From: Clostridiales bacterium UBA6388
GTDB taxonomy: Bacteria; Bacillota; Clostridia; Oscillospirales; Oscillospiraceae
Direction of reading: 5' to 3'
Length of the DNA stretch: 13,293 bases
NCBI GenBank assembly: GCA_002437575.1
Contig: DJQK01000018.1
Span: 11,129 to 24,421, forward strand
Below, in pieces: positions 1 through 5,982 of this stretch. The stretch's first letter is position 1. Each line of letters starts with the position of its first letter. The position numbers and the translations under genes are program-made. The notes beneath the pieces were generated by a model. That model ran no database searches. It was not told the DNA's origin and saw only the letters and a program-made list of their open reading frames with translations.

Positions 1-1
1 T

Positions 2-373
2 ATCGACGCGTTCTTCATGCCCAGAGCCTACGGCGACCGGCCGAAGGTCGTGCCCGACGGCAGCGTCAACTTTGCATTCCTCGGCCAGTTTGCCGAGACC
101 CCGCGCGACACCATCTTCACCACCGAATATTCCATGCGCACCGGCATGGAGGCGGTGTATACGCTCTGCAGCGTCGACCGCGGCGTGCCGGAGGTCTGGG
201 GCAGCGTCTATGACGTGCGCGCCCTTCTCGACGCGACGGTCAAGCTCCGCGACGGCAAAAAGGTCACGGATATGGACATGAAGCTGCTGGAAAAGCTGGC
301 CGTCAAAAAGGCGCTTGAGAAGATCGAAGGCACCGATATCGAAAAGCTCTTGAAGCAGTACAACGTGATTTGA
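2..373 (+). CDS. ohyA: Oleate hydratase, C-terminal part (5' end outside window)
   Basis: This open frame enters from the left edge and ends at TGA 371-373, so only about the last 123 residues are visible. Oleate hydratase is an FAD-dependent enzyme that adds water to the cis-9 double bond of oleic and related unsaturated fatty acids, giving 10-hydroxy acids; in gut bacteria it is thought to detoxify host fatty acids. The visible part contains the family's well-conserved stretch with YGDRPKVVP, GSVNFAFLGQFAE, RDTIFTTEYS and GMEAVYTL, followed by a charged helical tail ending in LLKQYNVI. The old family name is 67-kDa myosin-cross-reactive antigen. The FAD-binding N-terminus lies outside the window, so the cofactor site cannot be checked. 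A hairpin follows 18 nt after the stop, and the next gene has its own promoter, so this gene probably ends its transcription unit here. Confidence 0.9.
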   Translation: MDAFFMPRAYGDRPKVVPDGSVNFAFLGQFAETPRDTIFTTEYSMRTGMEAVYTLCSVDRGVPEVWGSVYDVRALLDATVKLRDGKKVTDMDMKLLEKLAVKKALEKIEGTDIEKLLKQYNVI

Positions 374-391
374 TCAGAACATTTGCCAATG

Positions 392-418
392 GGGGCCGGA
401 AACAACGTTTCCGGCCCC
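392..418 (+). terminator. Hairpin after the oleate hydratase gene, probable terminator
   Basis: A perfect 12-bp stem, GGGGCCGGAAAC (392-403) with GTTTCCGGCCCC (407-418), closes on a 3-nt loop just after the stop at 373. The downstream sequence is not a clean run of T, so it may be a stability hairpin or an inefficient or factor-assisted terminator rather than a classical intrinsic one. Confidence 0.65.
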
Positions 419-437
419 TGCCGCGCTTAACACCCTC

Positions 438-467
438 TTTACAGAACGCAGCCTTTGATGCTATAAT
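438..467 (+). promoter_or_regulatory. Sigma-70 type promoter of the hydrolase-acyltransferase operon
   Basis: A -35 box TTTACA (438-443) lies 18 nt upstream of a consensus -10 box TATAAT (462-467). Transcription would start near 474, about 39 nt before the ATG at 513. A GGAAAGG ribosome binding site (495-501) lies in between. The single TTTACA here is not part of a spaced array, so I do not read it as a Pho box. Confidence 0.7.
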
Positions 468-512
468 ATATATTCCCGCAGAAACCTGAACACTGGAAAG
501 GAAACGGTCTAC

Positions 513-2675
513 ATGGAGCTGCACGCAAAACTGGTCCGTGCCCAGCTGAATTTTTTCAAGCCCTTCGTCGAGGGCTGTTCGCTCGAACTCACCCGCAAGG
601 GACAAGACAAGCTCGGAGAGCTCATGACAGCCATCCACAAACGCGAGGTCTATGTCCGCGCGCACGATTTCGGCGGCTTTCAGGGCGCGTGGCTCATGCC
701 GAAGGACAAGCGGCGCTCGGGCGTCGTATTATACCTGCACGGCGGCGGCTACACCTGCGGCAATCTCGAGTACGCCAAGGGCTTTGCCGCGACGCTGGCT
801 GACGAGTGCGGCGTGCGGGTGTTCTGCGCGGCGTACCGGCTGGCGCCGGAGCATAAATTTCCGGCGGCGCTCGACGACGCGGTCGTGAGCTATCAGTACC
901 TTCTGTCCAAGGGCTATAGCCCGAGCCAGATTTTACTTTGCGGCGAGTCCGCGGGCGGCGGGCTTATCTATGCGCTGTGCCTGAAATTAAAGCAAATGCG
1001 CCTGCCGCTTCCGTGCGGCCTGGTCGGCATTTCGCCGTGGACAGACCTGACGCAGTCCGGCGCGACGTTTGCGGAAAACCGCGAAAAAGACCCATCGCTT
1101 TCCAAAGAGCTTCTGGATTTTTACTCGACCTGCTACGCACAAGACCCCAAAGATCCGCTGTGCTCTCCGCTGTTCGGAGACCTCAAGGGCCTGCCGCCGT
1201 CGCTTCTGTTTGCAGGCGGAGACGAAATTCTGCTGGACGACGCGCGGCGGCTTCACGAAAAGCTTCTGGAAGCCGGCTGCAAAAGCACGCTTCACATTGC
1301 GCCCGAGCGCTGGCACGCGTATGTGCTTTATTGTCTGGCCGAGAATATGCAGGACGATTTTGAAGCGATCGGCCATTTTCTCGACAAAACGCTCAGCCCC
1401 GCCAAGAGCCTTCGTTGGATGAAGCTCGACAACGCGGCGAAAATTTACCCCGCAGCCAAGCGGCGCACATGGACGAACTTTTTCCGGCTTTCGGCAAATT
1501 TAACGGAGCCTGTTGACACCGACATTCTGCGCGCTGCGCTGGACGTGACGCTCCGGCGCTTTCCGTCGATGGCCGTGCGGCTGCGGCGCGGCGCGTTCTG
1601 GTACTATTTAGAGCAGATCCCCAAGGCCCCGGACATTCAGGCGGAGAAAAGCTGCCCCTTACAGCACGAGCCGTTTGACAGCGTGCGAAGGTGCGCGTTC
1701 CGGGTGCTGGTGTATAAAGACCGCATCGCGGTGGAATTTTTCCACGCCGTCACAGACGGCACGGGCGGGCTCATTTTTCTCAAGACGCTTCTTGCCGAAT
1801 ACCTGAGCGAAAAATACGGCCTGAGCGTTCCGGCAGAAAAGGGCGTTCTGGGCCGACTCGAGGAGCCGGACGAGGAGGAGCTCGAAGACAGCTTCCTGCG
1901 CTACGCCGGAGATATCAAGGCCAGCCGCCGGGAAGCGACCGCCTGGCATTTGCGCGGCACGCCGGAGCCCGACGGCTATGTGAATTTGGTGACCATGATG
2001 CTTCGCGCGCCGGAGGTCAAGCAGTGCGCCAAAGAGCACGGCGTTTCGGTGACGGAGCTTTTGTGCGCGGCGATGCTGCGGGCCATTGCGGACTTGCAGG
2101 CAGAAAAAGTGCCCGCGCGGAAAAACAGAAAGCCCGTGAAGGTGACCGTCCCGGTGAACCTCCGCACGCTTCTTCCAAGCCGGACGCTTCGGAATTTTGC
2201 TTCCTACGTGAACGTGGAGATCGACCCGCAGCTGGGCGGGTATTCCTTTGACGAGATCTGCCGCATCGTCCGCTGCACGATGGGCATCGAAAACAGCACG
2301 AAAATCATGCGCTCGAAGATCGCGGCGAATGTGGCGAGCGAAAAATCGCCGATCCTGCGCGTGATGCCGCTGTTTGTCAAAAACCTCGCGATGAAGGCGG
2401 CGTTTGACGCGGTGGGCGAGTGCAAGGCGTGCCTTTGTATGTCGAACCTCGGCGTGGTGCAGGTGCCGGAGGTCATGCGGCCGTATATCCGGCGGTTTGA
2501 TTTCGTCATCGGACCGCAGGCAAAAGCGCCGCACAACTGCGCCGTTGCCACGTGGGACGATACGGTGTATGTCAGCTGCGTGCGCAATATCAAAGAGCCG
2601 GAGCTGGAGCTGCATTTTTACAAGGTGCTGCACGCGCTGGGCCTTCATGTGACGGTCGAGAGCAACGCGCGGTAA
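513..2675 (+). CDS. Alpha/beta hydrolase (HSL family) fused to a condensation/alcohol-acetyltransferase-like domain
   Basis: The 720-residue protein joins two enzymes. Residues 1 to about 295 are a hormone-sensitive-lipase-type alpha/beta hydrolase: oxyanion-hole motif HGGG (76-79), nucleophile motif GESAGGG with S146, and probable triad partners D237 (in AGGDEILLDD) and H268 (in ERWHAY). All three catalytic residues are present. Residues about 300-720 resemble the condensation-domain or alcohol O-acetyltransferase superfamily: the motif HAVTDG gives an HxxxD pair (H411, D415), and a late SNLG motif followed by a GP...P strand fits the family's second half. No signal peptide or membrane segment is visible, so it is probably cytoplasmic. 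A natural guess is transfer and removal of acyl groups on a lipid, alcohol or small metabolite, but the substrate is unknown. The start is set by GGAAAGG 11 nt upstream. The next gene follows after 30 nt and is probably co-transcribed. Confidence 0.85.
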   Translation: MELHAKLVRAQLNFFKPFVEGCSLELTRKGQDKLGELMTAIHKREVYVRAHDFGGFQGAWLMPKDKRRSGVVLYLHGGGYTCGNLEYAKGFAATLADECGVRVFCAAYRLAPEHKFPAALDDAVVSYQYLLSKGYSPSQILLCGESAGGGLIYALCLKLKQMRLPLPCGLVGISPWTDLTQSGATFAENREKDPSLSKELLDFYSTCYAQDPKDPLCSPLFGDLKGLPPSLLFAGGDEILLDDARRLHEKLLEAGCKSTLHIAPERWHAYVLYCLAENMQDDFEAIGHFLDKTLSPAKSLRWMKLDNAAKIYPAAKRRTWTNFFRLSANLTEPVDTDILRAALDVTLRRFPSMAVRLRRGAFWYYLEQIPKAPDIQAEKSCPLQHEPFDSVRRCAFRVLVYKDRIAVEFFHAVTDGTGGLIFLKTLLAEYLSEKYGLSVPAEKGVLGRLEEPDEEELEDSFLRYAGDIKASRREATAWHLRGTPEPDGYVNLVTMMLRAPEVKQCAKEHGVSVTELLCAAMLRAIADLQAEKVPARKNRKPVKVTVPVNLRTLLPSRTLRNFASYVNVEIDPQLGGYSFDEICRIVRCTMGIENSTKIMRSKIAANVASEKSPILRVMPLFVKNLAMKAAFDAVGECKACLCMSNLGVVQVPEVMRPYIRRFDFVIGPQAKAPHNCAVATWDDTVYVSCVRNIKEPELELHFYKVLHALGLHVTVESNAR

Positions 2676-2705
2676 CGATCACGAAAGAGAAAGGAACATT
2701 GGGAT

Positions 2706-3404
2706 ATGTATTGTGTCAATTGCGGCGTGGAGCTGGCGGGCAGCGAGAAGGTCTGCCCCCTGTGCGGAACGCGGGTCTTTCACCCGGATCTTCCGAAGCA
2801 GGACGCTCCCGCGCCTTATCCGCCAGATCACCACATCCGGCCCGAGGAGGTCAACCGGTCGGGCTTTTTGTTCATCGTGACGGTGCTGGCGCTTCTGCCG
2901 GCGGTCATCTGCCTTCTGTGCGACTGGCGCATCAACGGCGGCGTCGTGTGGTCGGGGTTTGCCGCGGGCGCGATCGGGCTTTTATACGTTTTGATCGTGC
3001 TTCCCATGTGGTTCAAACGGCCGAACCCGGTCATTTTTGTGCCGGTCGATTTTCTCGCCATCGGGCTGTATCTGCTGTATATCGATCTGGCGGTGAAGGG
3101 CGGCTGGTTTTTGTCATTCGCGTTTCCGGTGACGGGCGCGATCGGACTGCTGCTGACGGCGGTCGTGGCGCTGGTGCGGTACGTGCGCGGCGGGTATCTT
3201 TACATTTTTGGCGGGGCCCTCATTCTGGCGGGCGGTCTTGCAGTGCTCATTGAGTTTTTGATCAACGTGACCTTCGGCATCCACGAGGTGCTTTTGTGGT
3301 CCATTTACCCGCTGGCAGCCGGCGTGATCCTAGGCGGGATGCTGCTCATCATTGCCGTGTGCAAGCCCCTTCGAAGATCGCTGCACCGGAAATTTTTCTT
3401 TTGA
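2706..3404 (+). CDS. Zinc-ribbon polytopic membrane protein of unknown function (DUF6320-like)
   Basis: The 232-residue protein begins with a small zinc ribbon of two CxxC pairs (C3, C6 and C17, C20, the second as CPLCG). A proline-rich charged linker follows, then about six hydrophobic segments from residue 55 to 222, and a short basic C-terminus (LRRSLHRKFFF). I recall this layout as DUF6320 and recall that such genes sit beside hydrolase/acyltransferase genes, but could not verify either point. The start is supported by AAAGGA (2690-2695) 10 nt upstream. It lies 30 nt after the fusion gene with no terminator between, and a strong terminator follows, so the two form an operon. It may anchor, sense or move a lipid-like substrate or product of its neighbour; this is inference. 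It is confidently a real gene, but its role is unknown. Confidence 0.82.
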   Translation: MYCVNCGVELAGSEKVCPLCGTRVFHPDLPKQDAPAPYPPDHHIRPEEVNRSGFLFIVTVLALLPAVICLLCDWRINGGVVWSGFAAGAIGLLYVLIVLPMWFKRPNPVIFVPVDFLAIGLYLLYIDLAVKGGWFLSFAFPVTGAIGLLLTAVVALVRYVRGGYLYIFGGALILAGGLAVLIEFLINVTFGIHEVLLWSIYPLAAGVILGGMLLIIAVCKPLRRSLHRKFFF

Positions 3405-3416
3405 ATATGCAGCAAA

Positions 3417-3443
3417 AGGCCGCGTTCCGTTGGAACGCGGCCT
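3417..3443. terminator. Terminator hairpin after the fusion operon, possibly bidirectional
   Basis: A perfect 12-bp stem, AGGCCGCGTTCC (3417-3428) with GGAACGCGGCCT (3432-3443), has a 3-nt loop and starts 12 nt after the stop of the membrane protein gene. The plus side is followed by a T-rich stretch (GTGTTGTTTATG). The minus side is followed by TTTTGC, so it could also stop transcripts coming from galK. Confidence 0.8.
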
Positions 3444-3472
3444 CCGTGTTGTTTATGATACTGTAATACACG

Positions 3473-3582
3473 CGTAGGGGCCGATGCCCACATCGGCCCA
3501 TTGGGTATCCTCGAATTCGCCGCAGGATATCGCGTTTCGGTTCTGCGTTTTACGCGGGGCGATGTGGGCATCGCCCCCTACG
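3473..3582. repeat. 110-bp element with nested inverted repeats (MITE-like or REP-like)
   Basis: The two 27-bp ends, 3473-3499 and 3556-3582, are inverted copies that match at 25 of 27 positions and both carry CGTAGGGG at the outer edge. Each end is also a hairpin by itself: 3478-3486 pairs with 3491-3499 (9 bp, loop CCCA), and 3556-3564 pairs with 3569-3577 (9 bp, loop TGGG). The 56-bp centre (3500-3555) shows no coding capacity. The element lies in the space between two convergent genes. It encodes no transposase, and I see no convincing target-site duplication. It resembles dispersed GTAGGGG-type repeats that I associate with clostridial genomes, which cannot be checked from one window. 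Confidence 0.8.
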
Positions 3583-3630
3583 AAACGTTAATTGACCGGC
3601 AGGGGGTGCGCTTGAATCCCAGCGCCGGAG

Positions 3631-4743
3631 TTATCCTCTGATTTGAAGCGGATGGCAGGAGCCTTCGCCGAGGACCCTGTCTACCTCTTCCTGAAAGCGT
3701 TCGAACCGGTCGTTCGGGACGAAGGCGAGGGCGGTTCCCGCAAAGCCGCCGCCGTGGACGCGCACGGCCCCTTCACCGGCCAGAAGCTTCTTGCAAAGTG
3801 CGAGTGTAAAGGCCATGTCCTGATGCTGGGATGCTCCAAGCGGCGTGACGTTCTGGAGCTTTACCCACGAAGAGCGGCCGGAGTCGTTGACGTAGTTCAA
3901 AAATGCGGAGAAATTGTCGGCCCGGAGCGCACGGACCTGAAGCCGGACGCGGCGGTTCTCGTCAAAAATGTGCATCGCGCGAAGGACGGCGCGGTCGCCG
4001 CACTGCTGGCGCAGCTCCGGGAGCGCAGCGTAGAACGCGTCCTCGTCCACGTCATGGAGCGTCTGCTTGCCAAAATAGGCCGAGACCGTCGCAAGCTCCT
4101 GCGGGATGGCCGCGTACTCATCGGTGAGGTCTGCATGGCTCGCGTGGGAGTCGACGATGCACAGCGTGTAGCCGCAGTGGGCAAAGTCATAGTCGACCTT
4201 CTCGACGATCGGGCTTCTGGGGTCGGCAAAATCGATAAAGACGAGGCCGCCGACGCTCGAGGCCATCTGGTCCATGAGGCCGGAGGGCTTTCCGAAGTAG
4301 ACGTTCTCGGCGTACTGGCCGATCTGGGCGATCTCAATGGCAGAGAGCTTGTTATCAAAAAACAGGCCGTTGAGGATGCGTCCGATCAGCACCTCGAAGG
4401 CCGCAGAGCTCGAAAGACCCGAGCCGGGGAGCACCGTCGAGCGGACCTTCGCGTCGAAGCCCTCGATTCTACACCCACGCGCCTGAAACGCCGCCGCGAC
4501 GCCGCGGATGAGCGCTGCGGTCGTATTTTTTTCGTCCTCGTGCACGGAAAGATCTGTAAGGTCGACCGTCACCGGCGCGAAGCCCTCGGAGTCGACGAGA
4601 ATGAGCCTCGTGCCGTTGAGGCGGACCTCCGCCGTCGTTTCCATATCGACCGCCGCAGCCAGCACGCAGCCGTGCTGATGGTCGGTGTGGTTGCCGCTGA
4701 TCTCGGTGCGGCCGGGCGCGGAAAAATGATAGAGCTGTTCCAT
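3631..4743 (-). CDS. galK: Galactokinase
   Basis: The 370-residue cytoplasmic GHMP-family kinase phosphorylates galactose to galactose-1-phosphate with ATP, the entry step of the Leloir pathway. All three family motifs are visible: the galactokinase signature GRTEISGNHTDHQHG (11-25), the ATP-binding loop LPGSGLSSSAA (105-115), and GGGFAG (331-336). The catalytic aspartate is probably D158 in SGLMDQMAS. The usual signature glutamate (GEHTD) is asparagine here (N18); I recall this as common in clostridial relatives. The start at 4743 is chosen because GGAGG (4751-4755) lies 7 nt upstream and the signature then sits near residue 11; a longer start at 4815 would add 24 residues of unlike composition. 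The length is slightly below the usual 380-390. No other Leloir gene is in the window, and the gene has its own promoter. Confidence 0.95.
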   Translation of the reverse strand: MEQLYHFSAPGRTEISGNHTDHQHGCVLAAAVDMETTAEVRLNGTRLILVDSEGFAPVTVDLTDLSVHEDEKNTTAALIRGVAAAFQARGCRIEGFDAKVRSTVLPGSGLSSSAAFEVLIGRILNGLFFDNKLSAIEIAQIGQYAENVYFGKPSGLMDQMASSVGGLVFIDFADPRSPIVEKVDYDFAHCGYTLCIVDSHASHADLTDEYAAIPQELATVSAYFGKQTLHDVDEDAFYAALPELRQQCGDRAVLRAMHIFDENRRVRLQVRALRADNFSAFLNYVNDSGRSSWVKLQNVTPLGASQHQDMAFTLALCKKLLAGEGAVRVHGGGFAGTALAFVPNDRFERFQEEVDRVLGEGSCHPLQIRG

Positions 4744-4817
4744 AAATAAACCTCCGTTTTGACCTGCGCGGCGAAAAACGCCGCAAGAGCCGGATACCTT
4801 CTGCAATTTCCTCATGC

Positions 4818-4846
4818 ATTATAATACGCCTTGCGTCGTATGGCAA
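4818..4846 (-). promoter_or_regulatory. Near-consensus sigma-70 promoter of galK
   Basis: Read on the minus strand, TTGCCA (4841-4846) and TATAAT (4818-4823) are separated by exactly 17 nt. Transcription would start near 4811, giving a leader of about 68 nt. The leader contains a short hairpin, GCGGCG (4768-4773) with CGCCGC (4779-4784) and a 5-nt loop, about 12 nt upstream of the GGAGG. No obvious operator palindrome overlaps the promoter, so regulation is not apparent. Confidence 0.75.
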
Positions 4847-4930
4847 GTTTTGTATCGGTGAAAATTTTGATTTTCGTGGAATTCTGTAACAATCCACAAA
4901 AAATCTCGGCGAAAATTGTACCGGGACATA

Positions 4931-4963
4931 CAAAAACGCGCCTGAGGGACATTTCCCGCAAGC
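4931..4963 (-). terminator. Possible weak terminator of the HAD phosphatase gene
   Basis: On the minus strand an imperfect hairpin has 4-bp inner arms (4946-4949 with 4954-4957), an outer GCTT/AGGC pairing and small internal mismatches. It is followed by GCGTTTTTG. It lies 34 nt beyond the stop of the HAD gene. The stem is weak, so the call is tentative. Confidence 0.35.
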
Positions 4964-4996
4964 TTTTCGTTGGGTTATGTTGTTTTCGTTTGGGTG

Positions 4997-5827
4997 TTAT
5001 TCGTTCGTGCCCGGGATATCGCCGACGCCGTTTAAGACGATGCCGGGACGGTAGGGGAACTTCCGGATGTCTGCGCGGTCCGTGACGCCGGAGAGAACCA
5101 GAACGGTCTCGAGGCCTGTTTCAATGCCGGCGACAATGTCAGTGTCCATGCGGTCGCCCACCATGACGGCGTCTTCGGAATGAACGCCCAGAATGCGAAG
5201 ACCGGTGCGCATCATGAGGGGATTCGGCTTTCCGACAAAGTAGGCCGTCTGCCCCGTCGCCATTTCGATCGGTGCGATCATTGCCCGGCAGGCCGGAATG
5301 ATGCCGTCTTCGGCGGGCCCCGTGAGGTCGCTGTTCGTACCGATGAGCTTTGCGCCCTTCAGAACCAGACGGACCGCCTTCAGAATGTTCTCGTAGTTGT
5401 ACGAATTGCCTTCGCCGATGACCACATAATCGGGGTCAACGTCGTTCATTGTGATGCCCTCGTCGTGAAGCGCCATGATCAGTCCCGCGCCGCCGATGAC
5501 ATACGCGCTGCATCCGGGAGACTGTGAGCTGATGAAGCGGGCCGTTGCCAGCGCACTCGTGTAAAAGTGGCTCTCGTCGACATCTAAACCCATGCGCCCG
5601 AGCTTCTGCTGCAGCTCCTTCGGCGAACGCTCCGACGAGTTCGTCAGGAACAGAAAGTGCTTGTTCTCGCGATACAGCCAGTCGACAAATTCCTTCACGC
5701 CCGGAAGCAGCCGGTTGCCGTGGTAGATCACGCCGTCCATGTCGCAGATGAAGCCTTCCTTTCTGCGAAGTGCCGTAAGCTTTTCCGTAAATTCCCTGTT
5801 TTCAGTTGTAGTTGTATTGTTATCCAT
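4997..5827 (-). CDS. HAD-IIA family (NagD/AraL-like) phosphatase
   Basis: The 276-residue cytoplasmic HAD-superfamily hydrolase probably releases phosphate from a sugar phosphate, nucleotide or similar small metabolite. Motif 1 is DMDGV with nucleophile D29 and acid/base D31; motif 2 is LTNSS (61-65); motif 3 includes K200 in GKPNP; motif 4 is GDRMDTD (224-230), which binds magnesium. A cap domain lies between motifs 2 and 3, typical of subclass IIA. The length is about 10-20 residues more than usual, due to a polar, threonine-rich N-terminus. The start at 5827 is supported by AGGAGG (5834-5839) 6 nt upstream. It is a single gene with a TTTACA array upstream matching that of pstS, which suggests induction by phosphate starvation and a role in scavenging or recycling phosphate. 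The substrate cannot be read from the sequence. Confidence 0.9.
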   Translation of the reverse strand: MDNNTTTTENREFTEKLTALRRKEGFICDMDGVIYHGNRLLPGVKEFVDWLYRENKHFLFLTNSSERSPKELQQKLGRMGLDVDESHFYTSALATARFISSQSPGCSAYVIGGAGLIMALHDEGITMNDVDPDYVVIGEGNSYNYENILKAVRLVLKGAKLIGTNSDLTGPAEDGIIPACRAMIAPIEMATGQTAYFVGKPNPLMMRTGLRILGVHSEDAVMVGDRMDTDIVAGIETGLETVLVLSGVTDRADIRKFPYRPGIVLNGVGDIPGTNE

Positions 5828-5898
5828 ACCATTCCTCCTTTTTCTTTCGTTTTTTTTGCAATGTATCTTCTCTTGCTGGCTATAGGCTATCAGAGGTT

Positions 5899-5938
5899 TG
5901 TAAAACGCGGAAGCAGAAATATGTAAAATCTATGTAAA
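5899..5938 (-). promoter_or_regulatory. Pho-box array (PhoP binding region) upstream of the HAD phosphatase gene
   Basis: Read on the minus strand there are three exact TTTACA boxes: 5933-5938, 5922-5927 and 5899-5904, with start-to-start distances of 11 and 23 bp. The 17-nt gap contains a degenerate site ending in GCTT one helical turn after the second box. This is the direct-repeat layout known for PhoP in Bacillus (TTHAHA-type repeats about 11 bp apart). The pstS array has identical spacing. The proximal box lies 72 nt before the ATG. The -10 element is not certain; TATAGC (5879-5884) is one candidate. Confidence 0.7.
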
Positions 5939-5941
5939 ATA

Positions 5942-5976
5942 ACCGACGGATTGTGGAGTTTACACAGTCCGTCGGT
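5942..5976 (-). terminator. Terminator of the pst-phoU-phoPR operon
   Basis: A 14-bp stem pairs 5942-5955 with 5963-5976, with one wobble pair at 5951/5967 and a 7-nt loop. It begins 7 nt beyond the phoR stop. On the minus strand it is followed by TATTTTACA, a T-rich stretch that is also the first Pho box of the HAD gene, so terminator tail and regulatory site are shared. Confidence 0.75.
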
Positions 5977-5982
5977 CTTGTT

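Noticed and set aside
438..443. TTTACA before the hydrolase-acyltransferase gene as a Pho box
   Set aside because: It stands alone, without an 11-bp repeat, and is explained as the -35 of a promoter with a perfect TATAAT.
1659..2648. Long minus-strand open frame (about 329 codons) opposite the acyltransferase-like domain
   Set aside because: Composition is rich in His, Arg and Ala with no motif, and the plus-strand frame has intact catalytic motifs, so this is a shadow.
3596..3627. Imperfect hairpin just after the galK stop as its terminator
   Set aside because: The stem is broken (CCGGC/GCCGG plus GGG/CCC with bulges), the loop is large and no T tract follows; the strong hairpin at 3417-3443 is a better candidate.
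3643..4749. Long plus-strand open frame (about 368 codons) opposite galK
   Set aside because: It is arginine-rich, shows no recognisable domain and mirrors a clear galactokinase gene; such antisense frames are common in GC-rich DNA.
5959..5964. A fourth TTTACA near the HAD Pho array
   Set aside because: It is on the opposite strand and lies in the loop region of the phoR terminator, so it does not continue the direct-repeat array.
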